A DNA stretch of 64,000 nucleotides from Roseomonas sp. (GTDB taxonomy: Bacteria > Pseudomonadota > Alphaproteobacteria > Acetobacterales > Acetobacteraceae), in assembly GCA_020249265.1 (NCBI GenBank), contig JADCGA010000024.1, positions 62,001-126,000 on the forward strand, read 5' to 3'. Of this stretch, positions 33,504 through 42,640 are shown in pieces. Under the pieces are notes generated by a model. The model was not told the DNA's origin and made no database searches. It saw nothing but the letters and a program-made list of their open reading frames with translations. Position 1 is the stretch's first letter, and every line of letters starts with the position of its first letter. The translations under genes and the position numbers were made by a program.

Positions 33504-34280
33504 ATGACAGAAGCGGAATGGCTTGCCGCGCTGCCTGACATGGTGTTTCGCGCCATCCTGCTGCTGGCGCGCATCGGTGCGGTGGTCATGATCATGCCGG
33601 GGCTGGGCGAACAGGACGTCCCCAGCAATTATCGCCTGGGACTGGGCTTTGCGTTGGTGATGGTGCTCTACCCCGTGCTGTCGCCAGCTTTGCCGGCGGC
33701 CCCCGATGCGGTGGGCGAAATGCTGCGCCTGATCCTTACTGAAATCGTGATCGGCGTTTGGTATGGTGCATTGGCGCGGTTGGTGACGCTCGCCATGACC
33801 ATGGCGGGGCAGCTTTTCGCGCTGTTGCTCGCGCTATCGCAATTGCTGGTGCCAGACCCGGCGGTAGGCGGGCAGAATGCCATTACGGGGCGGTTTTTTG
33901 CGCTGCTATCCGTGGTGCTGCTGCTCAGCAGCGGGCTTTACGCGCTGCCACTGCGTGCGCTTGCAGAAAGTTACGCGGTGCTGCCGGTGGGCGAGGGGTT
34001 TCTGGCCGGGCTGGGCGCAGAAGCCATGGCGGCGGCGGTCGGGCAAAGCTTCTTCCTCGCCCTGCAACTCATGGCGCCCTTTCTGCTGCTCTCCGTTGTG
34101 CTGAATGTCGCCTTTGGTCTGCTCGCGCGCATTGCGCCGCAGGTGCAGATCTACTTCCTGGTCGTGCCCGGTCAGATCGTGCTTGGCCTTCTGCTGCTCG
34201 CCCTGTTATTGCCAGCCATGCTTGGTCTTTATGCAAGTGTCGCGCGGGAGACTTTCCTCGCCCTGCCTGGGGTGCGTTGA
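33504..34280 (+). CDS. fliR: flagellar export gate protein FliR
   Basis: Predicted 258-residue protein with six or so TM segments. RIGAVVMIMPGLGEQDVPSN and the later FALLLALSQLLVPDPAVGGQ region fit FliR. One FliR closes the FliP ring in the export gate. It precedes flhB by 3 bp. Confidence 0.94.
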   Translation: MTEAEWLAALPDMVFRAILLLARIGAVVMIMPGLGEQDVPSNYRLGLGFALVMVLYPVLSPALPAAPDAVGEMLRLILTEIVIGVWYGALARLVTLAMTMAGQLFALLLALSQLLVPDPAVGGQNAITGRFFALLSVVLLLSSGLYALPLRALAESYAVLPVGEGFLAGLGAEAMAAAVGQSFFLALQLMAPFLLLSVVLNVAFGLLARIAPQVQIYFLVVPGQIVLGLLLLALLLPAMLGLYASVARETFLALPGVR

Positions 34281-34283
34281 GCC

Positions 34284-35357
34284 ATGTCCGGCAGCAGCGG
34301 CGGCAATGAGGAAGGCGGCCAGGACAAGACAGAAGAAGCCACGCCAAGGCGAATCGAAAAAGCGCGGGAGGAAGGGCAGATCGCCCTCTCACGCGAAGTG
34401 GTTGGCTTTGTGGCCCTTGGCTTTGCCTTGATCGGCATGACCCTGGGCCTGCCACCGCTCGGAGCTGAATTGATGCGCGGCATGCGCGGTGTGCTGGAAA
34501 ATGGGCATCAGTTGCAGATTGGCTTGGTGGCAACCGAAATGATGCGCCTTGGCATGCTTGCCGTCTTGCCCGTCGTCGTCATGGGCATCCTTGGCGCCAT
34601 TGCGGGCACCATGCTGCAAAGCCGCGGGCTGATTTCAGCGACAGGGCTTAAGCCGCAATTTTCCCGCATCAACCCGGCCTCCGGCATCAAGCGTCTGATC
34701 GGCGTCGAAGGCGGCATCGAATTCCTGCGCACATTGATCAAGCTTGGGGTTGTATGCGCGGCACTCTGGTGGGCGCTTGGTGACCCGCGTGAACTGCGCT
34801 CTGCATTGTCGCTTGGGCCGGGTGATCTGCTGCGCCTGATGGTGCGCGCTGCGATGGATCTTTTCATAGCGGCAATGATCGCCTTTGCGGGCATTGCCGT
34901 GCTGGATTACCTGGTGGTTCGCTTTCGCCATTTGCACAAGCTTCGCATGACGCGGCAGGAAGTGCGTGAGGAAGTGAAGGAAAGCGAAGGCGATCCGATG
35001 ATCAAGGGGCGCATCCGCGGCCTTCGCATGGCCCGGGCGCGCCGGCGCATGATGGCGGCCGTGCCCAAGGCAGCCGTTGTGATCACCAACCCGACCCATT
35101 ACGCGGTGGCGCTTGCCTATGATGAAAATTCCCAGGCCGCGCCAAAGGTGGTCGCGAAGGGAGCGGAAGCCGTGGCGGCACGCATTCGCGCATTGGCCGA
35201 GGAAGCCAATGTGCCGCTGGTGTCCAACCCACCCTTGGCGCGGGCGCTGTTCAAGCTGGAACTGGATACCGAAATCCCGGCCGAGCATTATCAGGCAGTC
35301 GCGGAAATCATCGCCTATGTCTGGCGGTTGCGAGGCCGCGCCGGGGCGGCAGCGTGA
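34284..35357 (+). CDS. flhB: flagellar export substrate-switch protein FlhB
   Basis: Predicted 357-residue protein. An N-terminal DKTEEATPRRIEKAREEGQI leads into four TM helices, then the cytoplasmic domain with the autocleavage motif NPTH (VVITNPTHYAVAL). FlhB switches export from rod/hook to filament substrates. It overlaps the next gene, the CckA-like kinase, by 4 bp. Confidence 0.96.
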   Translation: MSGSSGGNEEGGQDKTEEATPRRIEKAREEGQIALSREVVGFVALGFALIGMTLGLPPLGAELMRGMRGVLENGHQLQIGLVATEMMRLGMLAVLPVVVMGILGAIAGTMLQSRGLISATGLKPQFSRINPASGIKRLIGVEGGIEFLRTLIKLGVVCAALWWALGDPRELRSALSLGPGDLLRLMVRAAMDLFIAAMIAFAGIAVLDYLVVRFRHLHKLRMTRQEVREEVKESEGDPMIKGRIRGLRMARARRRMMAAVPKAAVVITNPTHYAVALAYDENSQAAPKVVAKGAEAVAARIRALAEEANVPLVSNPPLARALFKLELDTEIPAEHYQAVAEIIAYVWRLRGRAGAAA

Positions 35358-36874
35358 GCGGCAGGGCTGAGGCGGCGGCGGATTCCTTCCGTCGGCTATT
35401 CGAATCCGAGGAAGATGCCGGGCTTGCCGTTCTGGATTCGGAGGGACGCATCCGGGCCGCGAGTGCGGTGCTGGAAAGGCTTTGCGCCAATGGCCCGGCA
35501 CCGGGGCCGGGGCGCGATCCGGCGCTACTATTTGCGGAAGCGAGCCAGAAGGCGGTGCGCCAGATCATTTCTGTTGCTCTGGCCGGCCCGCCCGCGCCCC
35601 CCGCCATTGAAGCAAAACTCGCGGCGCCGGAACAGGCCCCTGACGCAGCGGTGGAGGTGCATTGCCGGCCCTTGCGCGGGGAGCCTGGTGCCTTGCTACG
35701 TGTGCTCGACATCACGGCGCGCCGCCGCCGTCAGGCGCAATTGGAAGAAGCGGCGCGGCTGGAAGCGGTGGGGCGGCTTGCCGGCGGTGTCGCGCATGAT
35801 TTCAACAATCTGCTGGCTGCCGTGGGGGCGGCGGCGGAAACGGCGCTGGCGCGTGGGCAGGACAGCGCAACCGCCGAGGATTTGCGGCAAATATTGGATA
35901 GCGCCGGGCGCGGCGCGCGGCTGGTGCGTCAGCTTCTGGCATTCGCCAGCCGGCAGGCGGTGCAACCCCGCGTGGTGGCACTCGATCGCGCGGTGGATGG
36001 CATGGCACCGCTATTGGCGCGGCTTTTGGGCCGGCGCATTCCGATCACGCTTGATCTGGAAAGGCCCGGCCCCTGCGCGCGGGTGGACCCCAGCCATATT
36101 GATCAGGCGCTCATGAACCTGGCCGTGAATGCACGCGATGCCATGCCGCAGGGTGGCAAGCTGCATATCTCCGTCAAAAGCCGCGACCTGCAAGCGCCCG
36201 AACCGGCGCAGGGCGGCACCATTACCCCTGGCCCCTGGGCAGTGCTGGAAGTGGCCGATGAAGGGGCGGGGATGGAGCCAGAGTTGATCTCCCGCATTTT
36301 TGAGCCCTTCTACACCACCAAACGCGATGGCGGCGGCACAGGGCTTGGGCTTTCGACCGTGCTTGGCATTTTGCGCCAATCGGGCGGGCATGTATCCGTG
36401 CGCTCCCGTCCCGGGGAAGGCAGCCGCTTTCGCCTGTGGTTTCCGCGCGTTGCGGCTGAACCTGATGTGCCGGTCGCGCATACGCCAGGCATTCATGCCA
36501 TTGGCGCTGGTCGGCGCCTGCTGCTGGTGGAAGATGAGGCGCCGTTGCACCGGCTGCTGACCCGCGCGCTGACGACTGCGGGTTATGAAGTAACGGCGGT
36601 GGAAGATGGCGAAGCGGCGCTGGGGGCCATCGCCGCTGGCCTTAAGCCTGATTTGGTGATTTCGGATGTCGCCATGCCGGGCAGCATTGATGGCCTGACG
36701 CTTGCCCGCCGCCTGCGGGAGACACAGCCCGATCTTCCTGTTGTTCTGATGTCGGGCTATGCCGAAGGCACATTGAGCGGCGAGGTGGTGTCCGAGAATT
36801 TCATTTTTCTGCAAAAACCCTTCCGCATTTCCGGGATGCTGTCCCAGGTGGCAGCCGCCCTTGCGCGTCGCTGA
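35354..36874 (+). CDS. cckA: CckA-like hybrid histidine kinase
   Basis: Predicted 506-residue hybrid kinase. A PAS-like N-terminal domain (about residues 10-120) precedes the H-box GGVAHDFNNLLAAV with H148, the ATPase boxes NLAVNARDAM, DEGAGM, FEPFYTTK and GTGLGLS, and a receiver domain with acidic LLVEDEA, D438 (VISDVAMPG) and K in LQKPF. The order matches CckA, which controls CtrA in alphaproteobacteria, and cckA beside flhB is a known neighbourhood. No TM segment is visible, whereas Caulobacter CckA has two. A CtrA/ChpT partner is not in the window. Confidence 0.75.
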   Translation: MSGRAEAAADSFRRLFESEEDAGLAVLDSEGRIRAASAVLERLCANGPAPGPGRDPALLFAEASQKAVRQIISVALAGPPAPPAIEAKLAAPEQAPDAAVEVHCRPLRGEPGALLRVLDITARRRRQAQLEEAARLEAVGRLAGGVAHDFNNLLAAVGAAAETALARGQDSATAEDLRQILDSAGRGARLVRQLLAFASRQAVQPRVVALDRAVDGMAPLLARLLGRRIPITLDLERPGPCARVDPSHIDQALMNLAVNARDAMPQGGKLHISVKSRDLQAPEPAQGGTITPGPWAVLEVADEGAGMEPELISRIFEPFYTTKRDGGGTGLGLSTVLGILRQSGGHVSVRSRPGEGSRFRLWFPRVAAEPDVPVAHTPGIHAIGAGRRLLLVEDEAPLHRLLTRALTTAGYEVTAVEDGEAALGAIAAGLKPDLVISDVAMPGSIDGLTLARRLRETQPDLPVVLMSGYAEGTLSGEVVSENFIFLQKPFRISGMLSQVAAALARR

Positions 36875-36891
36875 TTTTCCCGTTCAGCCAA

Positions 36892-37653
36892 TCATATCAA
36901 GCCTTGGGCGATGGCCTCTATGTCCATGGCTGCCATGGCGGAGGGATCGCGCGTCAGAAGTGGTTTCTGGTGACGTATCGCTTCGCGGACCTTGCCGTCG
37001 CGCCGAATGATTCCAGCCAGGGGAACTTCGCGTTTGAGGAAGGTGGCCGCTGCCCGGCGCAGGGCTTCATAGGTGCGATGCCCGCTCGCGCGGTCATCGG
37101 CCATATTCACGATGATCCGTGACATACTCTTGGGATTGTCCATGCCGTGCAGCTTCAATACCGCATAGGCATCGGTCATGCTGGTTGGTTCTTCGGTTGC
37201 CACCACCAGCAGCAGATCCGCCGCCGCCGAGATACGCCGCTGCGGCGCATCAAGCCCAGCGCCCAGGTCAACCACGACATCCTGCCACTGCCGCCTTGCA
37301 CTTTCCAGCGCCTGAAGGAAAGCATCGAGCGCAGCCGGGCTGAGCGAGGCAAGGGCGCCCGACCCGGAACGCCCGGCTAGCACTTCAAAGCCTGCATCAA
37401 CGATCGGGATGGCGGCCTCAGGCACTGTCATCTTACCCGATAGTACGGCCGCGAGGTCGCGTTCCGGCCGTATGCCAAGCTGAACATCAATATTCGCCAA
37501 GCCCAGATCAGCATCAGCCAGCAGCACGCGCCGCCCCTGGCGTGCCAATGCTTGGGCAAGACTGATGGAAAACCAAGTCTTTCCGACCCCGCCCTTGCCG
37601 GAGGCAACCACGATCATGCGCCCATTCTGGGACGCGCGACTATCTTGCGTCAT
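36892..37653 (-). CDS. flhG: MinD/FlhG-type ATPase (flagellar number control)
   Basis: Predicted 253-residue ParA/MinD-family ATPase. The deviant Walker A SGKGGVGKTWFS and ADADLGLANIDVQLG are clear. Directly after flhF it is best called FlhG (FleN/YlxH), which counts or limits flagella with FlhF. The ATG at 37653 overlaps the flhF stop (ATGA). It converges on the CckA-like gene. A C-terminal membrane-targeting helix may be QGLI and nearby residues, but it is weak. Confidence 0.85.
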   Translation of the reverse strand: MTQDSRASQNGRMIVVASGKGGVGKTWFSISLAQALARQGRRVLLADADLGLANIDVQLGIRPERDLAAVLSGKMTVPEAAIPIVDAGFEVLAGRSGSGALASLSPAALDAFLQALESARRQWQDVVVDLGAGLDAPQRRISAAADLLLVVATEEPTSMTDAYAVLKLHGMDNPKSMSRIIVNMADDRASGHRTYEALRRAAATFLKREVPLAGIIRRDGKVREAIRHQKPLLTRDPSAMAAMDIEAIAQGLI

Positions 37654-38573
37654 CAAAGGGATTCCTTCCCGGACTCGGAAGCTTTATCTTGTACAGCGGA
37701 GAGAAGGCGCGATGCCAGCCCATCTGGCGTCAGGGTTTCAAGCCCATCAGCGACTTCCGATCCGATGCCTGCTTCCGTTAATGCCAATGGGCCTGCCTTG
37801 GCCGCCATCAATACCCCTCCCAACCGCCTTGCAGCATCCAATCTGGTTGGCAACAAGTGCTGGGCACCCATAGCAGCGAAGGCGCGGGCCGCATCCGCCG
37901 CCTCGGCCGGATCGAGCCCCGCCGGCAACACAAGTATTATATCTGCCACGGAATGATTTGCCAAATGTCGCAATTGCTGCGCCTGTTCCTTTTTAAAGGG
38001 ATCGCACCCTGCTGTATCAATCAGGACAGGTTGGCCAGGGCTGCGATGCGCAAGCGCCTTGGCGAGCATGGCCGGTGTTGGTGCCACGGCCAGCGTAACG
38101 CCCAAAACGCGGGTGAAGGCCGCCAGTTGTTCCACCGCGCCAGCGCGCTGGCCGTCTGTTGTGATGACAAGTGGCGCCATCCCGCCCAGCACAAGGCGCG
38201 CGGTGAGTTTGGCTGTTGTGAGGGTTTTCCCGGCGCCCGGTGGACCGGCCAGCAGCAGCGGACGTTCAAGTCCCTTGGGCAGCGCAGCGAAGATCAGGTT
38301 TTCAGCGAGGCTTTGCGGCAAGGGGCCCCTGCATAGGGCATGGGCAAGGCTTGCGGGAATATTATGAAAATCAAGTGGTCCCGGCTGGTTAAAGGCTGCG
38401 GGATTATGGAGCGGTTGGATCAGCAGCGGTTCATCCGGTTCCAGCGCCGCGGTAACCTCTACGCCATGGCGCGTGCGGCGTTGTTCCAGAATGATCGCAT
38501 CATCGCCAAGCTCCGCCCGGATCTGCGCCATGGCTTCCGCCATGGTGCTGGAATTGAATAGCTTGAGCCGCAT
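37653..38573 (-). CDS. flhF: SRP-type GTPase FlhF
   Basis: Predicted 306-residue signal-recognition-type GTPase that sets flagellar position. The P-loop AGPPGAGKTLTTAKLTARLV, TTDGQRAGAVEQL and DTAGCDPF (G3) are present. It is shorter than the usual FlhF, with a reduced N-terminal B domain, as is common in alphaproteobacteria. The G3 Arg normally after DTAG is replaced by Cys-Asp. It overlaps flhG by 4 bp and is separated from flhA by 170 bp with an inverted repeat. Confidence 0.85.
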   Translation of the reverse strand: MRLKLFNSSTMAEAMAQIRAELGDDAIILEQRRTRHGVEVTAALEPDEPLLIQPLHNPAAFNQPGPLDFHNIPASLAHALCRGPLPQSLAENLIFAALPKGLERPLLLAGPPGAGKTLTTAKLTARLVLGGMAPLVITTDGQRAGAVEQLAAFTRVLGVTLAVAPTPAMLAKALAHRSPGQPVLIDTAGCDPFKKEQAQQLRHLANHSVADIILVLPAGLDPAEAADAARAFAAMGAQHLLPTRLDAARRLGGVLMAAKAGPLALTEAGIGSEVADGLETLTPDGLASRLLSAVQDKASESGKESL

Positions 38574-38639
38574 CGCCTAGCGGTCCGATCGCTGCTGTCG
38601 GTTCAGGCCAGCAGCGTGAATCGGCCCACCAAACATAGG

Positions 38640-38700
38640 GCTAGTGGTGCGCGGGCGCGATTTTGGATCGGGAATGAATAGCATGAATCGCACCACTAGC
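38640..38700. repeat. 12-bp inverted repeat between flhA and flhF
   Basis: GCTAGTGGTGCG (38640-38651) and CGCACCACTAGC (38689-38700) are perfect arms separated by 37 bp. It lies in the 170-bp gap between flhA and flhF, which are otherwise tightly packed flagellar genes. It might be a small mobile palindrome, an operator or an mRNA stem; there is no T-run for a terminator. Confidence 0.6.
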
Positions 38701-38743
38701 GGCCCCTTCGCGTGATGGCCAGCGATGGCGGAAAAATCAGCAC

Positions 38744-40813
38744 CTACAGCGACCCCACGGTTCGGATGCGCGCGCGCGGGTGGATTTCGGTATGCGCCAG
38801 CACCGGGGTTGAAGGGCGGAAGCGTTCCACGATGGCCCGCACATGGGCACGAATGGCCCCCGAACAGACCAGCACGGGCTGCTCACCCATCGCATTCGCC
38901 TTGTCGAAGACATCGCGCAGCTTTTGCATGAAGTCTGACAATTTTGAAGGCGCCATGGCAAGCTGCCGATCATCTGCCGGGCCGATCAGCGCTTCGGTGA
39001 AGGCCACTTCCCAATCGGCTGAAAGCGTGATCATGGGCACATAGCCCTCAGGACCACGCGCGGCATCCGAAAGCTGGCGCGCCAGACGCTGGCGCACAAT
39101 GGCCAGAATGCTGGGGACCGTGCGCGCCCCGGCAGCATTCGCTTCCTGAATGCCTTCCAGGATTGTCGGCAGGTCACGAATGGAAACGCGTTCCGCGAGC
39201 AGGCTTTGCAGAATGCGCTGGACGCCGCCAACCCCGATGGGCTGCGGCACAAGGTCGGAGACGAGCTTTTTCTGGTCCGCCGGCATTTCATCCAGCAGCT
39301 TCTGAGTCTCGGCAAAGGAGAGCAGCTCCGCCATATACTCGCGGACGATTTCGGTGATGTGTGTGGCAACCACGCCCGCGCAATCCACCACGGTGCAGCC
39401 GCGCGCCAGTGCTTCTTCACGCCGCGCTTCGTCAATCCATAGTGCGGGCAGGCCAAAGGTGGGTTCGGTGCAGCGTTCGCCGGGCATATCCGGAATGCCG
39501 CCCGAAGGATCAATCGCCAACAGCAAGGGGTGGCGCAACTGCCCGCGTCCTGCCTCGATCTCCTTCACCTTGATGGTGTAGGTGTCCGATGGCAGGGCAA
39601 GATTATCCTGGATGCGCACGGATGGCAGGACGAAGCCCATTTCCTGCGCAATGGTGCGACGCAGCCCTTTGATCTGGTCCGTCAGTCGCGGCGCATCGCC
39701 GGCGGCAAGCGAGAGAAGCCCATAGCCCAATTCCAACCGCAGCAGATCCATTTTGAGGGATTCGGCAATGGGCAGATCAGCCTCAGGCGTTGGTGGAGGC
39801 GGTTTGCCCGCGGCAATAACGCGCTGCTGTTCCTTTTGCATGAGCCGCCAGGCCCCATAGCCAGTCGCGCCTGCCAAGGCGATGAAAGGCAGGAAGGGCA
39901 TGCCCGGCATGAGCGCCATGACGCCCGAAGCGCCGGCGGCAATCGCAAGCGGTTTTGGGCTCGAAGCCAATTGCTCAATCAACGCCTGATCGGCAGTGCC
40001 TTCGGTACTGCCCTTGGTGACGACGATACCGGCAGCGACTGAAACCAGCAGCGCCGGGATTTGCGTGACCAGCCCATCGCCCACGGTCAGCATCGAAAAA
40101 TTGATGACCGCATCGCCAAAACTCATACCATGGCGCAGGATGCCAATCGCGATCCCGCCAATAAGATTGATGGCAGTGATAATGAGACCAGCAATGGCAT
40201 CGCCGCGCACGAATTTCGCGGCACCATCCATGGAACCATAAAAGCCGGTTTCCGCTTCCAATTCCTTGCGGCGCGCACGGGCCTGGTTTTCGTCAATCAG
40301 CCCCGCCGAGAGATCGGCATCAATCGCCATCTGCTTGCCCGGCATGGCATCCAGGCTGAAGCGCGCCGCCACTTCCGCGATGCGCCCGCTGCCCTTGGTG
40401 ATGACAACGAAATTCACGATCAGCAGAATGAAAAACACGATCATGCCAACGGCGACATCGCCCCCCATCAGGAAGCCACCAAAGGCGGCAATGACATGGC
40501 CGGCGGATTCCGGGCCTTCATGCCCATGGGTCAGGATGACGCGCGTGGTCGCGACATTGAGCGAAAGTCGTAACAACGTGGTCAACAGCAAAAGCGTCGG
40601 GAAGGAGGTGAAGTCGAGAGGTCGGGTCAAGAATAGCGACGTCATCAACACAAGCACGGAAAGCGTGATGGAAATCGCGAGCCCAAGGTCAAGCAGCAGT
40701 ACCGGCAGCGGAACAATAAGCACCACCAGCAGCAGCGCGACACCGAGTGCCAGCGCCACGTCATTGCCGGGTTGGGCGCGCTTAAGCCAGGAAGGGAGCA
40801 GTGTTTCTGACAC
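38744..40813 (-). CDS. flhA: flagellar export gate protein FlhA
   Basis: Predicted 689-residue protein. About eight TM helices occupy the first 330 residues, with the FHIPEP-type region AGLIDENQARARRKELEAET in the cytoplasmic loop. The C-terminal domain contains GERCTEPTFGLPALWI. FlhA forms the export-gate ring and receives substrates. It lies 5 bp downstream of flbD in the fliF operon. Confidence 0.96.
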   Translation of the reverse strand: MSETLLPSWLKRAQPGNDVALALGVALLLVVLIVPLPVLLLDLGLAISITLSVLVLMTSLFLTRPLDFTSFPTLLLLTTLLRLSLNVATTRVILTHGHEGPESAGHVIAAFGGFLMGGDVAVGMIVFFILLIVNFVVITKGSGRIAEVAARFSLDAMPGKQMAIDADLSAGLIDENQARARRKELEAETGFYGSMDGAAKFVRGDAIAGLIITAINLIGGIAIGILRHGMSFGDAVINFSMLTVGDGLVTQIPALLVSVAAGIVVTKGSTEGTADQALIEQLASSPKPLAIAAGASGVMALMPGMPFLPFIALAGATGYGAWRLMQKEQQRVIAAGKPPPPTPEADLPIAESLKMDLLRLELGYGLLSLAAGDAPRLTDQIKGLRRTIAQEMGFVLPSVRIQDNLALPSDTYTIKVKEIEAGRGQLRHPLLLAIDPSGGIPDMPGERCTEPTFGLPALWIDEARREEALARGCTVVDCAGVVATHITEIVREYMAELLSFAETQKLLDEMPADQKKLVSDLVPQPIGVGGVQRILQSLLAERVSIRDLPTILEGIQEANAAGARTVPSILAIVRQRLARQLSDAARGPEGYVPMITLSADWEVAFTEALIGPADDRQLAMAPSKLSDFMQKLRDVFDKANAMGEQPVLVCSGAIRAHVRAIVERFRPSTPVLAHTEIHPRARIRTVGSL

Positions 40814-40818
40814 GCGCT

Positions 40819-42240
40819 TCAGTCAACCGTGGCAGAGGCTGGCATCTGCCCAGGAATGGGCGGTACCGGGACACCCGCCGCGCGGTATTCATGCAGCTTG
40901 TTGCGCAAGGTCCGAATGGAAATGCCAAGCATTTCCGCCGCCCGCGTGCGATTACCCAGGCAATGGGAAAGTGTTTCCAGGATCAATTCCCGCTCCACCT
41001 CCTCCATCCGGCGCCCAACCAGGGTCGCAGCGCCGCGCGGTTGGGCGGCTTGCGGTGCGGCGGGCAGTGCTTGCGTAATGGGTGGTGGCGAAGCTTCCGG
41101 CATGGCGGCGGTAATCGGGGCCGCCATGGCGGCGACCGCCGCAGGCGCCATCAATTCAATGGCGTCAGTGCCAATCATGCTGCCCTCGGCCAAAAGTACC
41201 GCGCGATGCAGGGCATTTTCCAGTTCGCGCACATTGCCGGGCCAGGCATGGCGCAGCAGCATGCCCTCGGCCTCGGGCGAGAGCATGCGGACCGGCAAGC
41301 CATTGGCCTGGGCATAGCGTTCCGCGAAATAGCGCGCGAGGGGCAGGATATCGGCGGGCCTTTCACGCAGCGCCGGGATGCGCAGCCGTACCACGGCCAG
41401 GCGGAAGTAAAGGTCTTCCCGGAAGCGGCCCTTGGCGACTTCGGCCTGCAAATCGCGATGCGTTGCGGCCAGGATGCGCACATCAACACGAATGGGGGCG
41501 GTGCCGCCCAGGCGATCTATTTCGCGTTCCTGGATGGCGCGCAGGATCTTGGCCTGCAAACGCGGGTCCATTTCGCCAATTTCATCCAGCAGCAGGGTGC
41601 CGCCATTGGCCTGTTCGAACTTGCCCTTGCGCGCGGCGACAGCGCCGGAAAAGGCGCCCTTTTCATGGCCGAACAACTCGCTTTCCAGCAGCGCTTCCGG
41701 CAGCGCGGCGCAATTCAGCGCCACAAAGGGGCCATTGGCCCGGCGGGAGGCCGCGTGCATATGCCGCGCCAGCACTTCCTTGCCGGTGCCGCTTTCCCCG
41801 GTGATCAGCACGGATGCATCGGCGCGCGCGATCTGCGTCGCGCGGTCCAGCAGCGCCACCATGGCGGGGTCCTTGACTACGGGCTTGTCGGCCTCGCCTG
41901 CCACGGTTTGCAGCATGGCGGCGATCAATTCCGCATCCGGCGGCAGCGGCAGGAATTCCTTGGCGCCGGCGCGAATGGCGCGCACGGCGGCATCGGCATC
42001 ATTGGGCCGGCCACAGGCGATGACGGGGCAGGCGATACGTTCTTCCGCGAGGCAGGAAATCAGCCAGCCGACATCATGGGTGACGTCACAAAGCACCAGA
42101 TCAGCGCCATCGGCGCGTAGCTTGGCAAGCCCCGCCGCCGCCCCTTCGGCAACAGTCAGCCGCGCGCCGCGGGCCACGGCAATGCGCGCCGCTTGGCCAA
42201 GCTCCGCTTCCAGTGACCCGATGATCAGAACCCGCGCCAT
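40819..42240 (-). CDS. flbD: sigma-54-dependent flagellar regulator FlbD
   Basis: Predicted 473-residue activator. A degenerate receiver-like N-terminus (about residues 1-115) is followed by the AAA+ sigma-54 domain: Walker A GESGTGKE, sigma-54 contact loop GAFSGA at residues 195-200, LLLDEIGEM and RLAVVRLRIPALRER. A FIS-type helix-turn-helix ends the protein (NRTRAAEMLGISIRTLRNKL). The contact loop reads GAFSGA instead of GAFTGA. FlbD should act at the sigma-54 promoters before flgF, fliK and flgE. Its linker is Ala/Pro-rich. Confidence 0.93.
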   Translation of the reverse strand: MARVLIIGSLEAELGQAARIAVARGARLTVAEGAAAGLAKLRADGADLVLCDVTHDVGWLISCLAEERIACPVIACGRPNDADAAVRAIRAGAKEFLPLPPDAELIAAMLQTVAGEADKPVVKDPAMVALLDRATQIARADASVLITGESGTGKEVLARHMHAASRRANGPFVALNCAALPEALLESELFGHEKGAFSGAVAARKGKFEQANGGTLLLDEIGEMDPRLQAKILRAIQEREIDRLGGTAPIRVDVRILAATHRDLQAEVAKGRFREDLYFRLAVVRLRIPALRERPADILPLARYFAERYAQANGLPVRMLSPEAEGMLLRHAWPGNVRELENALHRAVLLAEGSMIGTDAIELMAPAAVAAMAAPITAAMPEASPPPITQALPAAPQAAQPRGAATLVGRRMEEVERELILETLSHCLGNRTRAAEMLGISIRTLRNKLHEYRAAGVPVPPIPGQMPASATVD

Positions 42241-42241
42241 A

Positions 42242-42571
42242 TCACCCGCCGCGATCGGACTTCACGATTTCCGTCATGGTGATGCCCAGGCGATTATCAT
42301 CCACCATCACGACTTCGCCGCGCGCGACCAGACGGTTATTGACGTAGATATCCACCGCCTCACCCAGGCGGCGATCCAGTTCCACCACCGCACCACGGCC
42401 AAGTTTCAGCAATTGGCTGACCTGCATGGTGGCGCGGCCCAGCACAGCGCTGATCTGCACCGGGATGTCATAAACGGCGTCAAGGTCACGCATGGTTCCG
42501 GTTTGGCCCTGCTGGCGCTCATCCTGCGCCGGGGGGGGGGCCATCGCTTCGAAGCTATCTGATCCGCTCAT
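42242..42571 (-). CDS. fliN: flagellar motor switch protein FliN
   Basis: Predicted 109-residue C-ring protein with a C-terminal SpoA domain (YDIPVQISAVLGRATMQVSQ, GEAVDIYVNNRLVARGEVVM). The N-terminal 26 residues are Gln/Ala/Pro-rich. Ten consecutive C in the coding strand (42531-42540) encode AAs after the Met at codon 10, giving PPP; gaining or losing one base would shift the frame. Start of the conserved part is near a second Met (MRDLDAV), so restart is conceivable. Confidence 0.92.
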   Translation of the reverse strand: MSGSDSFEAMAPPPAQDERQQGQTGTMRDLDAVYDIPVQISAVLGRATMQVSQLLKLGRGAVVELDRRLGEAVDIYVNNRLVARGEVVMVDDNRLGITMTEIVKSDRGG

Positions 42572-42640
42572 GTCATTTGTATCCTAAAGCTGGTGGCCTT
42601 CCGAAGGCTGGCCGGTTTCAGAAGAAGGGCCAGCGCCAGA

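Noticed and set aside
40801-42120. 439-codon plus-strand frame, and 376 codons at 41432-42562
   Set aside because: Antisense shadows of flbD and fliN.
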